Source: JAHJQZ01 sp963675235
Lineage (GTDB): Bacteria > Pseudomonadota > Alphaproteobacteria > Rhizobiales > Devosiaceae
DNA length: 64,000 bases
Direction of reading: 5' to 3'
Assembly (NCBI GenBank): GCA_963675235.2
Contig: CAXXFU010000004.1
Coordinates: 372,001-436,000 of the forward strand
How positions within the stretch are numbered: position 1 is the first letter of the stretch; each line of letters opens with the position of its first letter. The position numbers and the translations under genes are program-made. The notes below the pieces were generated by a model. The model made no database searches. It was not told the DNA's origin and saw only the letters and a list, made by a program, of their open reading frames with translations. This document shows, piece after piece, positions 35,953-44,384 of this stretch.

Positions 35953-36169
35953 GCCGTGCCTCACTGCCCAAATTCTTGCTCAATTGCGCTCGCCCCGGAG
36001 CGCGGGAGTCCGGCGAAGCACCAACCCAATCTGTCGCCGAATCACCAATACCATAGCTGGCGCTGGAATCGGGTTGAAGTGAAGATTTGGTAGCTGCGCT
36101 ATTTTGCACAGCCGCACGGGAATCGTATGGAATCCGGGCGAGTCCCGCCGTGTGAGTCCGAAAAGTGAA

Positions 36170-36198
36170 CAAGCGCCCCGGGCGGTCCGGGGCGCTTG
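36170..36198 (-). terminator. Terminator downstream of ahcY
   Basis: A perfect 11-bp stem CAAGCGCCCCG / CGGGGCGCTTG with a 7-base loop, 57 bases past the ahcY stop on the minus strand and followed there by TTCACTTTT. A second stem CCCCTTG / CAAGGGG (36205-36222) lies between it and ahcY, giving a double-hairpin end. The 291-bp ahcY-divL gap otherwise shows no gene. Confidence 0.75.
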
Positions 36199-36255
36199 GT
36201 CTATCCCCTTGCCGACAAGGGGTTTCCGATGAACGGCGCCGTAGCGCCTTGATCT

Positions 36256-37650
36256 CTAGTAGCGATACTGATCGGACTTGAACGGACCAGTCGGCGTCAC
36301 GCCGATATAGGCCGCCTGCTCCTCCGAGAGCACTGTCAGCTTGGCGCCGAGCTTGGCCAGGTGCAGCTCGGCAACCTTCTCGTCCAGGTGCTTTGGCAGA
36401 ACGTAGACCTTGTTCTCGTAGCTATCGCCCTTGGTCCACAGTTCGATCTGGGCCAGTGTCTGGTTTGCGAACGAGGCGCTCATCACGAAGCTCGGGTGGC
36501 CGGTGGCATTGCCGAGATTGACCAGGCGCCCCTTCGACAAGAGGATGATGCGGCGGTTCTCGGCGAGCTCGATGATATCGACCTGCGGCTTGACCTCGGT
36601 CCACTTGAAGTTCTGCAGTTCGGCGACTTCGATCTCGTTGTCGAAATGGCCGATGTTGCAGACGATGGCCATGTCCTTGAGCTTCTTCATGTCGTCGAGC
36701 GTGACCACGGCTTTGTTGCCGGTGCAGGTGACGACGATGTCGGCGCGATGGGCGGCGTCGGCAAGCGTCACGACCTCGAACCCGTCCATCGAGGCCTGCA
36801 AGGCGCAAATCGGATCGACCTCGGTCACCAGCACGCGAGCGCCGGCGCCGCGCAGCGAAGCCGCGGAACCCTTGCCGACGTCGCCATAGCCGCAGACGAT
36901 GGCGACCTTGCCGGCCATCATCACGTCGGTGCCACGACGGATGGCGTCGACCAGCGATTCCTTGCAGCCGTACTTGTTGTCGAATTTCGACTTGGTGACA
37001 CTGTCATTGACGTTGATCGCCGGGAAGGGCAGTTCGCCGCGCTCGGCCATCTGGTAGAGCCGCATGACGCCCGTGGTGGTTTCCTCGGAGACACCCTTGA
37101 TGTTGGCCTTGACCTTGGAATAAAAGCCCGGCTCCTTGGCCAGCCGCGCCTTGATCTGGGCGAACAGTTCTTCTTCTTCCTCGGACTTGGGATGGGCGAT
37201 GACCGAGGGGTCGGTCTCGGCCTTGGCACCCAAGGTCACCAGCAAGGTCGCATCGCCGCCATCATCGAGAATCATGTTGGCGGTCTCGCCATTGCCCCAG
37301 TCGAGGATCCTGTCGGCGAAAGCCCAGTATTCCTTCAGCGTCTCGCCCTTGTGAGCAAACACCGGAATGCCGGCGGCAGCAATGGCGGCGGCGGCATGGT
37401 CCTGGGTCGAATAGATGTTGCACGAGGCCCAGCGCACTTCGGCGCCGAGTGCGACAAGCGTCTCGATGAGCACTGCCGTCTGGATCGTCATGTGCAAAGA
37501 GCCGGCGATGCGTGCGCCCTTGAGCGGCTGGCTCTTGGCGTATTCGGCCCTGATGGCCATCAGGCCGGGCATTTCCACCTCGGCCATGTCGAGTTCCTTG
37601 CGACCCCAGTCGCTCAGGCCAATATCCTTGACGGCATAGTCTTGGGACAT
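36256..37650 (-). CDS. ahcY: Adenosylhomocysteinase
   Basis: NAD-dependent hydrolase that removes S-adenosylhomocysteine, the product inhibitor of methyltransferases, giving adenosine and homocysteine. 464 residues. Substrate and NAD signatures are intact: CNIYSTQDHAAAAIA, GKVAIVCGYGDVGKGSAASL (the GxGxxG loop) and the C-terminal KSDQYRY with the NAD-contacting Lys/Tyr. The ATG at 37650 follows GGAGAC and gives MSQDYAVKDIGL; the open frame upstream is not family-like. Monocistronic by its flanking terminator and upstream gap. Confidence 0.98.
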   Translation of the reverse strand: MSQDYAVKDIGLSDWGRKELDMAEVEMPGLMAIRAEYAKSQPLKGARIAGSLHMTIQTAVLIETLVALGAEVRWASCNIYSTQDHAAAAIAAAGIPVFAHKGETLKEYWAFADRILDWGNGETANMILDDGGDATLLVTLGAKAETDPSVIAHPKSEEEEELFAQIKARLAKEPGFYSKVKANIKGVSEETTTGVMRLYQMAERGELPFPAINVNDSVTKSKFDNKYGCKESLVDAIRRGTDVMMAGKVAIVCGYGDVGKGSAASLRGAGARVLVTEVDPICALQASMDGFEVVTLADAAHRADIVVTCTGNKAVVTLDDMKKLKDMAIVCNIGHFDNEIEVAELQNFKWTEVKPQVDIIELAENRRIILLSKGRLVNLGNATGHPSFVMSASFANQTLAQIELWTKGDSYENKVYVLPKHLDEKVAELHLAKLGAKLTVLSEEQAAYIGVTPTGPFKSDQYRY

Positions 37651-37724
37651 GAACTGTCTCCGGTTCCTGGATGTGTGGGTATGTGCGGTGACCCGCCTTA
37701 TACGCGGCATCCCTCAACCAGACA

Positions 37725-37748
37725 ATAAAGATATAAAGAAATGTTTAT
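37725..37748 (-). promoter_or_regulatory. A/T-rich repeat upstream of ahcY, possible operator
   Basis: ATAAAG occurs twice, 8 bp apart (37725-37730, 37733-37738), and the second copy pairs with TTTAT (inverted, N6). It stands about 75 bp before the ahcY start in otherwise GC-rich DNA. A regulator of methionine/SAH metabolism (ArsR-type SahR or similar) could bind here, but this is inference from position. No SAH riboswitch-like structure was recognised. Confidence 0.3.
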
Positions 37749-37790
37749 GTCTTTGGGAAAGGCCTTGCCGGGGTGGCGAGGCCACTTTTC

Positions 37791-38801
37791 TCAGCGTCGG
37801 TCAATCGAGGTCCAGGCCGTCGCGGCGCCGTGCTGGAACTCGTCCCCGCGCGGGCCGAAAGCGTAGTAGTCGCCGAAATCGGCGTTGGTCGCGCGCCATT
37901 GCAGGGAAAACGTCTTGCCGCCATCACGGGTTTGAAACACCCAGTAGTCGCCGATCAGCTCGGTGCCGCCGCCCTCCCAGGTCGCGCCGCCCGTGACGGT
38001 GGACCCGGTCAGGGTGTAGACATCCGGTGCGCTCGGATCGTGTTCGAGCACGCCTCCCGTCAGAGCCACGCTGATATTGCGGCCTTCGACCGCGGCGGAA
38101 TTGTGCTCCACAAGCTTGATGGTGCCACCGCCTACCGTAGCCTGGACGGTCCGGGTAATGCCGACCGAATAGGTGCCCTGCCAGATATAGGTGCCATCGA
38201 GAAACACCACAGGTCCGGGTGTTGACGGCACGGCACCTTCGGCCGCGCCCGGCGCGATATCGGTGGCATTCGAAATCGCATCGCGCGGGGGCGCCGGTGT
38301 CTCGGTGCCGACGGGAGCCTGGCCCGTGCCAAGCATCGGCGCGAACACCGAAGGCACGGTATCTCGGTGCGGCAGTGCGACGATTCCATATAGCGCATTC
38401 AGATAGGCGCCGGCACATCTGCCCTCGAAATCCAGAGCCCTCTCGATGAAGGCAATGCGGTGCTCGACATGGTCCCGCAATTGCGCAAACACGGTGGCGC
38501 GATCTGGATTATTGCCGACATAGCGCGTCTGGCGGCCGAGCACATAACCCATCATTCCGCAGAGATCGACGCTCAGTTCATCGAGCTTGAGAACCCTTCC
38601 CTCCTGCTGAACCGCTTTTCCTGTTTCGCGCAGGATATCCTCGAAGCGTTCCATTTCCGGCAGCTTCATCAGGCCCAGCGGGCCGATGGCGCGCAATGTC
38701 TGATAGGTTTCGCCCGTCTGGGCCAAGGCCATTGCTGGCAGGCCCACACACAAAATCGTCAGGCTCGAAACATGTCGTACAAGTTTTGAAAGCAATTTCA
38801 T
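37791..38801 (-). CDS. Secreted protein of unknown function with C-terminal beta-rich domain
   Basis: 336 residues. Signal peptide about residues 1-28 (hydrophobic core SSLTILCVGLPAMALA, cut before QTGETY). The middle part is helical with two cysteines (DLCGMMGYVLGRQTRYVGNN; EGRCAGAYLNALYG), then a Pro/Ala/Thr linker (about 165-200) and a beta-rich C-terminal domain (FLDGTYIWQGTYSVGITRTVQ, GGGTELIGDYWVFQTRDGG) that could be a lipocalin-like or carbohydrate-binding fold. Start ATG has GGGAGGG ahead. I do not recognise the family. It is flanked by ahcY and, after 126 bp, a DUF2937 gene. Confidence 0.75.
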   Translation of the reverse strand: MKLLSKLVRHVSSLTILCVGLPAMALAQTGETYQTLRAIGPLGLMKLPEMERFEDILRETGKAVQQEGRVLKLDELSVDLCGMMGYVLGRQTRYVGNNPDRATVFAQLRDHVEHRIAFIERALDFEGRCAGAYLNALYGIVALPHRDTVPSVFAPMLGTGQAPVGTETPAPPRDAISNATDIAPGAAEGAVPSTPGPVVFLDGTYIWQGTYSVGITRTVQATVGGGTIKLVEHNSAAVEGRNISVALTGGVLEHDPSAPDVYTLTGSTVTGGATWEGGGTELIGDYWVFQTRDGGKTFSLQWRATNADFGDYYAFGPRGDEFQHGAATAWTSIDRR

Positions 38802-38927
38802 CACGCCCTCCCCTGGCTGGAAATGCTTCCGCCCCACAAATCAGCATGCATCAAATCGAAGCGCTGTTTTGACAATGCTGATGTGACAAAAGGACCCGGA
38901 ATAAGTCTACCGATCCAATCGGAATAC

Positions 38928-39449
38928 TCATACGCCAGATAGGCCATTCTTCCGAGAACGGCGGCGACGGATGCCGCGCTTGCCGGCCCAGCCCAAAGAC
39001 GCCAGCACGCCATAGCCGAGGATGAGCCCGGTGCCGGCATAGGCGAAACCCTCGGGCGTGACCGGCACGGCAGGCTTGTAGGCCTCAAGCGCGCGCTCGG
39101 CGATGTCCGGGTCGTAGTAGGCGGCGAGATCGGTGACCCGTGTGACGATATTGGCGTTTTCGAGCGCATCGAGCTGGGTTTCCAGCCGGTCGTAACGGGC
39201 GATGATTGCGCCGACATCCTGGCCGCGGCGGGTGAGAAACCTGTCATCGGTCGCCGCATAGGTGTCGAGCGCCTGCTCACGGGTCAGGCCTTCGCTTGCC
39301 GCCGACGCATCGAAGGATTGCACGAACCCGCGCAATTCATCTACGGCACCGCCGAGGCGTTGCTGGTATTGCTGGGCGAATTCGGGAAACTGCGAAGCCA
39401 TGACGCCGAGCACCACGCCGCCGGCAAGCGAGACTAGCCGTCCAAACAC
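38928..39449 (-). CDS. DUF2937 family membrane protein
   Basis: 173 residues; GTG start with GGAGGG eight bases before it. Family signature at the N-terminus: LAGGVVLGVMASQFPEFAQQ (about 8-27) followed by RLGGAVDELRGF, a hydrophobic segment then an amphipathic region with predicted coiled coil (about 80-100), and a final transmembrane helix (about 133-153) before a very basic RRRRSRK tail. Function unknown. Same strand as the HPr gene, which ends 33 bp upstream. Confidence 0.85.
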   Translation of the reverse strand: MFGRLVSLAGGVVLGVMASQFPEFAQQYQQRLGGAVDELRGFVQSFDASAASEGLTREQALDTYAATDDRFLTRRGQDVGAIIARYDRLETQLDALENANIVTRVTDLAAYYDPDIAERALEAYKPAVPVTPEGFAYAGTGLILGYGVLASLGWAGKRGIRRRRSRKNGLSGV

Positions 39450-39482
39450 TGCTTCGTCCCTCCGTTTCCGGCAGAGATCTGA

Positions 39483-39803
39483 CTACTCCTCGCCGGCGCT
39501 TTCGGCGTCCTCGTCGAAGCCGCAGTTGACCAGGTCGACCAGCGATTCCAACGCCTCGCGGGCCTGGGTGCCGCGCGCCGTGATGAACACGGTCGAGCCC
39601 GGTCCGGCACCGAGCATCATCAGCCCCATGATCGAGCTGGCATCGACGCTGATGCCGTCCTTGACCACGCTCACTTCGGCATCATAGCACTCGGCTGTGC
39701 GCACGAACCGGGCCGAGGCGCGCGCATGCAGGCCCTTCTTGTTGCAGATGGTGACACGCTGGCAAAGCGCCCTTCCGGCATCGGCAACTGTCGAGTTCGG
39801 CAA
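39483..39803 (-). CDS. ptsH: HPr-family phosphocarrier protein (NPr/HPr of the regulatory PTS)
   Basis: 106 residues from a TTG start at 39803, chosen because GGGAGG lies eight bases upstream; the alternative ATG at 39836 would sit inside the EIIA gene. The His phosphorylated by EI is His26 in NKKGLHARAS and the serine phosphorylated by HprK is Ser57 in ASSIMGLMML. An acidic tail (DEDAESAGEE) is longer than in enteric HPr. It follows the EIIA gene by 4 bp. In Alphaproteobacteria this HPr belongs to a sugar-transport-free PTS that regulates metabolism and virulence and also feeds PtsN. Confidence 0.93.
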   Translation of the reverse strand: MPNSTVADAGRALCQRVTICNKKGLHARASARFVRTAECYDAEVSVVKDGISVDASSIMGLMMLGAGPGSTVFITARGTQAREALESLVDLVNCGFDEDAESAGEE

Positions 39804-39807
39804 GGGA

Positions 39808-40206
39808 TCAGCCTCCCAACACGTCGTTGGCGACATTGATATACTTGCGCCCGGCGTCCTGGGCCTCGCGCACGGCGTCCTTCATCTCCATCTCACCGCG
39901 CACCCGCGCCAGCTTGACCAGCATCGGCAGGTTGACCCCGGCGATCACCTCGACCTCGCGGTTCTGCATCACCGAGATGGCGAGATTGGACGGCGTGCCG
40001 CCGAACATGTCGGTCAGGATGACGACGCCATCGCCGGACTCGACCCGGCCAACCGCGGAAACGATGTCGTTGCGTCGCTCTTCCATGTCGTCGTCCGGTC
40101 CGATGGCGACGGTTTCGCAGTTGTCCTGCGGACCGACGACATGCTCCAGCGCAGAGCGAAATTCCTCCGCGAGCCGGCCATGCGTTACAAGCACCATGCC
40201 GATCAT
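39808..40206 (-). CDS. PTS EIIA component, mannose (fructose/Man) family, regulatory
   Basis: 132 residues, EIIA-Man fold with phospho-His9 in VLVTHGRLAEE and the conserved TDMFGGTPSNLAI. No EIIB/EIIC permease is encoded near it, so it is the EIIA-Ntr-like regulator (called PtsM or ManX in rhizobia and Brucella) of the HPr-HprK system. ATG after TGAGGAG. 97 bp downstream of hprK and 4 bp before ptsH. Confidence 0.93.
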   Translation of the reverse strand: MIGMVLVTHGRLAEEFRSALEHVVGPQDNCETVAIGPDDDMEERRNDIVSAVGRVESGDGVVILTDMFGGTPSNLAISVMQNREVEVIAGVNLPMLVKLARVRGEMEMKDAVREAQDAGRKYINVANDVLGG

Positions 40207-40303
40207 AAATACTCCTCAGGCGCCATACTTCATTCGAGGCCGGAGTCTCGGCTGGCCGGCTGAAGGTTTCAAGTCATTTTTTGGCCATGTCCCAAGGACG
40301 CGC

Positions 40304-40765
40304 TTATGTCGCTTGGCGTTCGGCCCCGAGCACATACAGCGCCTCATCGACCAGAAGGATCTGATGGGCGCTGTCGACGACAGACCGTTCCGGCACCTGG
40401 CAGCGGGCCAGTTCGACCCCTTCGAGTTCGGTGACGAAAGCCTCGTCCTCGAGGAACCGCACCAGGTCCTCGACCATATCGACAACGAGATCGAGACGGG
40501 CTTCCGGGCGGTGCGGACGCGAGACGATGCCCCTGCCCCGCAACTCGATCAGCCCCTCGATATTGGGCGGCGCCCTCATGGTTAGCCCGTGCTTGCCTGC
40601 CTCGATATTGATGCGGTCGTCGGCCACCAGATAGGCTTCGCGCCCGCGGCCGCGCCACAGGTCGAGCAGTTGCAAGGCGAGCAGGGACTTGCCCGCACCC
40701 GAACGCCCGCGAAGCATCACGCCAAGCCCGTCGAGGGTTAGTCCAGTTCCATGCAGATTGACCAA
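40304..40765 (-). CDS. hprK: HPr kinase/phosphorylase, short alphaproteobacterial form
   Basis: 153 residues, only the catalytic C-terminal domain, as in Rhizobiales. Walker A GRSGAGKS (20-27), the VADDRINIEAG acid and the HprK signature NIEGLIELRGRGIV are present. The start is a TTG at 40765, the only usable initiation codon in frame after the in-frame stop upstream; GAAAGG lies eight bases ahead. It phosphorylates Ser of HPr. Conserved order chvI-chvG-hprK-EIIA-HPr links envelope sensing to PTS output. Confidence 0.92.
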   Translation of the reverse strand: MVNLHGTGLTLDGLGVMLRGRSGAGKSLLALQLLDLWRGRGREAYLVADDRINIEAGKHGLTMRAPPNIEGLIELRGRGIVSRPHRPEARLDLVVDMVEDLVRFLEDEAFVTELEGVELARCQVPERSVVDSAHQILLVDEALYVLGAERQAT

Positions 40766-40828
40766 AGCTCGAGCCTTTCCTGTTGCATAGGCCTGCCTCG
40801 GGTCATATCGCCCGATTCTTCGGCACGC

Positions 40829-42574
40829 TCATTTGCGTGCGCGCGGCAAGCGGACGGTGAAGATGGCCCCCGAACGGTCCTGCCGGTTTTCCGCCGTAAG
40901 TGTGCCCTTGTGCGCCTGAACAATCTGTTGCGAGATCGACAGGCCCAGGCCCGAATGGTCGCCAAAGCTCTCGGTCTCAGGGCGGTCGGTGTAAAAACGC
41001 TGGAAAATCCGCGAGATATCGCCACGAATGCCTGGTCCTTCATCGGAAACGGTCAGTACCAGCTGGTCGCCCTCGGCGCGAAGCCCGACGCGTACAGTAC
41101 CCCCTTCGGGCGAAAAGGACACGGCATTGTCGATGAGATTGCTCGCCACCTGGGCGATGCGGCTGTCATGGCCGATAACCAATGGCGGCGTGCGTCCTGT
41201 CTTTTTCTCGTAGACAACGGTGACCTTGCGCTTCTCTGCCATGTCGGCATGCATCGAGGTCAGCGCCTCGGCCATCTGGTCGAGATCGACCGAATTCTGC
41301 TGTTCGCGCGCCAGTTCCGCATCGAGCCGGCTGGCATTGGAGATATCCGAGATCAGCCGGTCGAGGCGCCTGACGTCGTGTTGGATGACCGCCGTCAGCT
41401 TTTCCCGCTGATCGTCCCGGGTGGCGCGTGGCAAGGTCTCGACGGCGCTGCGCAACGAGGTCAGCGGGTTCTTGAGTTCATGGGCGACGTCGGCGGCAAA
41501 GCGTTCGATGGCTTCGATGCGGTCGTAAAGCGCGTTGGTCATCGACCGGAGCGCCCCGCTCAAATGGCCGATCTCGTCTCCGCGTTCGGTGAAATCGGGA
41601 ATCTCGGCACGGGCGTTCAGCGAGGTGCCTGCCTGCTCGGCGGCATCGGACAACTTGCGCATCGGTCCGGCGATGGTACCGGCCAGCAGGAAGCTCAGCA
41701 CCGAGGTCGACAGTGCCGCCACCAGTGCGATCCTGAGGATGCTCAGCCGTTCCGCCGCGACAATCGAATCGATATCGCCAGGCTGGGTGGACAAGAGCAG
41801 CGAACCGACAACGGTATGCTGGCGTTGGATCGGCACGGCGACGGTAATGACCATGCGGCCGGATGGATCGACGCGCACGAGATCGGCGACATTGCCGCCA
41901 AGCGAGGCCTCGACTTCCGGATAGCGCTTGCCCTCGTTGGGGCCGTATTCCTGGTAGATCGAGAAAGCGTCGCCCGGCATCCAGCTCATCAGCGAATTCC
42001 ACCACTCGACCAGAACGTTTTGGTCCTTGGGCGCCGCCGGCCGTCGCAGCACTTCGCCGGACACATAGAGCGAGGCGCTGTCGAGGATCAGCAACCCGTC
42101 CTTGTCGTAGATGCGGGCGCGGGTCCTGGTCGGGGTAACCAGGTTTCGCAAGAGTGGCGCCACCCGCTCCGGGCTGATGGGGAATTCCAGCGTCGGATCG
42201 AAATAGGAAAACGGCGCGCTGTCACCGGAATGCATCTGCAAGAGCAGATCGGGATTGACCGTGATCAGGTCGCTGTCGACCGTGGCCGAAGCAGCGATGG
42301 CGGCGGAAATGATCTCGCCCTGGATCCTCAGCGCCTGAACGCGAGCATCGATCAGCCCGGCGCGCCACTGGTTGAGGAACAGGATGCCGACGACGAGGGC
42401 GGCAAGGGCGGCAAGGTTGAGCACGACGATGCGCCGCCTGAGCGAGGCGAAGACCGTCACCCGGACAAGATTACGGAAGGCGGCGCCAAGGCGTGGCAGC
42501 AGCCGCGCCTTGCGGCGGTTGGCGTGAGATCCGGCACCTGCCGGCTTGTCGCTCCGGTTATCGCCCTCGGTCAT
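40829..42574 (-). CDS. chvG: Sensor histidine kinase ChvG (ExoS)
   Basis: 581 residues. An N-terminal cytoplasmic stretch, transmembrane helix 1 (about 47-67), a periplasmic sensor domain (about 70-270), helix 2 (about 278-300), HAMP, and the kinase core with His365 in FAADVAHELKNPLTSL, N box ASNLIDNAVSFSPEGG and G boxes DEGPGI and HSGLGLSIS. In Agrobacterium, Sinorhizobium and Brucella it senses acidity or periplasmic change (with the inhibitor ExoR) and phosphorylates ChvI. The ATG at 42574 avoids overlap with chvI; the frame is open further up. Confidence 0.95.
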   Translation of the reverse strand: MTEGDNRSDKPAGAGSHANRRKARLLPRLGAAFRNLVRVTVFASLRRRIVVLNLAALAALVVGILFLNQWRAGLIDARVQALRIQGEIISAAIAASATVDSDLITVNPDLLLQMHSGDSAPFSYFDPTLEFPISPERVAPLLRNLVTPTRTRARIYDKDGLLILDSASLYVSGEVLRRPAAPKDQNVLVEWWNSLMSWMPGDAFSIYQEYGPNEGKRYPEVEASLGGNVADLVRVDPSGRMVITVAVPIQRQHTVVGSLLLSTQPGDIDSIVAAERLSILRIALVAALSTSVLSFLLAGTIAGPMRKLSDAAEQAGTSLNARAEIPDFTERGDEIGHLSGALRSMTNALYDRIEAIERFAADVAHELKNPLTSLRSAVETLPRATRDDQREKLTAVIQHDVRRLDRLISDISNASRLDAELAREQQNSVDLDQMAEALTSMHADMAEKRKVTVVYEKKTGRTPPLVIGHDSRIAQVASNLIDNAVSFSPEGGTVRVGLRAEGDQLVLTVSDEGPGIRGDISRIFQRFYTDRPETESFGDHSGLGLSISQQIVQAHKGTLTAENRQDRSGAIFTVRLPRARK

Positions 42575-42587
42575 CGCCGCCAACGGG

Positions 42588-43304
42588 CTACTGCTCCTTG
42601 AAGCGGTAGCCGACGCCATAGAGCGTTTCGATCATGTCGAAGTCATCATCGACCACCTTGAACTTCTTTCTCAGTCGCTTGATGTGGCTGTCGATGGTGC
42701 GGTCGTCGACATAGACCTGATCGTCATAGGCGGCATCCATCAAGGCGTTGCGCGACTTGACCACGCCCGGACGCTGGGCCAGCGATTGCAGGATGAGGAA
42801 TTCGGTCACGGTCAGCGTTACCCGCTGGCCCTTCCACGAGCAGGTGTGACGCTCCTCGTCCATGACCAGCGCACCGCGTTCGAGCACCGGGCGAGCATGA
42901 ACGTTCGGATCGGCCGTGACCCCGGCAGGAGCCCCCTCGCGCGGCGACACGCGCCTGAGGATCGCCTTGACGCGTTCGACCAGCAGGCGCTGGCTGAACG
43001 GTTTGGTGATGAAATCGTCGGCACCCATCTTGAGGCCGAACAGTTCGTCGATCTCCTCGTCCTTGGACGTCAGGAAGATGACGGGAATGTCGGACTTCTG
43101 TCTCAGACGCCGCAACAGCTCCATTCCGTCCATGCGCGGCATCTTGATGTCGAGGATGGCGAGGTCCGGCCGATCGGTGGTCAGGCCTTCAAGGCCCGAG
43201 GCGCCGTCGGTGTAGGTGTCCACCTGGTAACCCTCGGCTTCGAGCGTCATCGACACCGAGGTCAGAATGTTGCGGTCGTCATCGACCAGGGCGATCTTTG
43301 GCAT
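42588..43304 (-). CDS. chvI: Response regulator ChvI
   Basis: 238 residues, OmpR class: a receiver with Asp52 in LAILDIKMPRMDG, acidic pocket VDDDR, Lys in DDFITKPF, and a winged-helix DNA-binding domain (YVDDRTIDSHIKRLRKKF). The ATG follows AAGGAGG and gives MPKIALVDDD; further upstream codons are not family-like. It controls succinoglycan, motility and envelope genes in relatives. pckA, commonly its neighbour in rhizobia, is not here; a SleB-like gene takes the place. Confidence 0.97.
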   Translation of the reverse strand: MPKIALVDDDRNILTSVSMTLEAEGYQVDTYTDGASGLEGLTTDRPDLAILDIKMPRMDGMELLRRLRQKSDIPVIFLTSKDEEIDELFGLKMGADDFITKPFSQRLLVERVKAILRRVSPREGAPAGVTADPNVHARPVLERGALVMDEERHTCSWKGQRVTLTVTEFLILQSLAQRPGVVKSRNALMDAAYDDQVYVDDRTIDSHIKRLRKKFKVVDDDFDMIETLYGVGYRFKEQ

Positions 43305-43498
43305 GGAGCCTCCTTGCCATCCGAGTGTGCGAGGCAGGCGCAACCACTCCGGTGCGCCATCACGATCCGGTTTGGCCGGCAGAATTGCGCACATATTAAG
43401 GCAGATGGCGATTCACGGCCAGTTACGCGTCGTTCATGAAACGATTGCGGCGCACTTGCCTTCAATCGGGTTGCTGGCGGTCGCGGATGCGGAGACGG

Positions 43499-44221
43499 TC
43501 AGTTCGCGGCGTAGAAGATGTGGCTGCCGATCGATGCGACGCGGGTGAAGTCGTTGGCCCAGTTCGGACTGACATTGTACATGTGATAATAGAGCGTGTT
43601 CTCGGGCACCACGTCGAACCGCTTTCCGGACTGGCGCTGTTTCAGCGCCGCCTCGGCAACGACGAACGAGCGCACCCAGCTCTCGCGGGTGATGCGGTTG
43701 CCGACCCCGCCCTCATCGGACTTGCCGTCGCAGGCAAAAGAGAACTGACAGCGATATTTGCCCTTGTCGGCATTTTGGTACACGACGCCGCAGATCGTGT
43801 CGGGATAGCGAGACGAATTCACCCGGTTGAGGATGACATCGACCACAGCCAGCTGACCCTGCTCAGGCTCGCCGCGCGCCTCGTGATAGATGGCCGTGGC
43901 CAGGCAAGCGCGTTCGGACTTCATCTGCGCCACGCGCTCGGCCGTTTCGACATAGCCCTTGGCAACATAGGCCGAGACCATGGCAGCGTTGACGCTCGGT
44001 TCCGGACGCGGCGTCAGCCAGGTCTCGGGCTGGAATGGCATGTCCTGGCTGAGCTTGGCCGATTGCTTGTTGGCAACATAGGCCGACAGCAGCTCGGGGG
44101 TGAGCGTGGCGACCTCTGTCACCTCATCGGCCAGAGCGATTGCGGGCGTAAAACCGGCGAGCATCAGCCCGCACACAAGCGCCGCGATGTTTCCAGCCGT
44201 TCGGAAAAGCATCCGTCCCAT
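43499..44221 (-). CDS. Secreted cell-wall hydrolase, SleB (Hydrolase_2) family
   Basis: 240 residues: signal peptide (about 1-31, ending IALADE), a linker, and the catalytic Hydrolase_2 domain (about 105-240) with the Glu of CLATAIYHEARGEPEQGQLA, NRVNSSRYPDTICGVVYQN, CQFSFACDG and YYHMYNVSPNWAND. Related to SleB/CwlJ lytic enzymes that cleave peptidoglycan; in Alphaproteobacteria the role is in wall remodelling. Start at 44221 or at the ATG nine bases later. Two TTAACCAT boxes stand upstream. Confidence 0.9.
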   Translation of the reverse strand: MGRMLFRTAGNIAALVCGLMLAGFTPAIALADEVTEVATLTPELLSAYVANKQSAKLSQDMPFQPETWLTPRPEPSVNAAMVSAYVAKGYVETAERVAQMKSERACLATAIYHEARGEPEQGQLAVVDVILNRVNSSRYPDTICGVVYQNADKGKYRCQFSFACDGKSDEGGVGNRITRESWVRSFVVAEAALKQRQSGKRFDVVPENTLYYHMYNVSPNWANDFTRVASIGSHIFYAAN

Positions 44222-44306
44222 TCCCCCGCCGTACCGAAGTACGTCGTTTGTTGAAACGAAACTTATCCAAAACCTATCCGATGTGAAACCGTTATTTCAC
44301 TTTTGG

Positions 44307-44338
44307 TTAACCATGCCCGTCAACCAAGGCTTAACCAT
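44307..44338. promoter_or_regulatory. Two TTAACCAT boxes, possible CtrA half-sites
   Basis: TTAACCAT occurs at 44307-44314 and again at 44331-44338, same orientation, 86-117 bp upstream of the SleB-like gene. TTAACCAT is a known form of the CtrA recognition half in Caulobacter-type bacteria. CtrA control of a wall hydrolase would be sensible and DivL is encoded in this window, but binding is inference. Confidence 0.35.
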
Positions 44339-44384
44339 GATCGCCGCGGCGCCGGCAGACCGGGTATCCGCTGGCTGGCCGGGT

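Noticed and set aside
37651..37790. SAH riboswitch in the ahcY leader
   Set aside because: I could not draw the required stems or pseudoknot; only A/T-rich repeats are visible.
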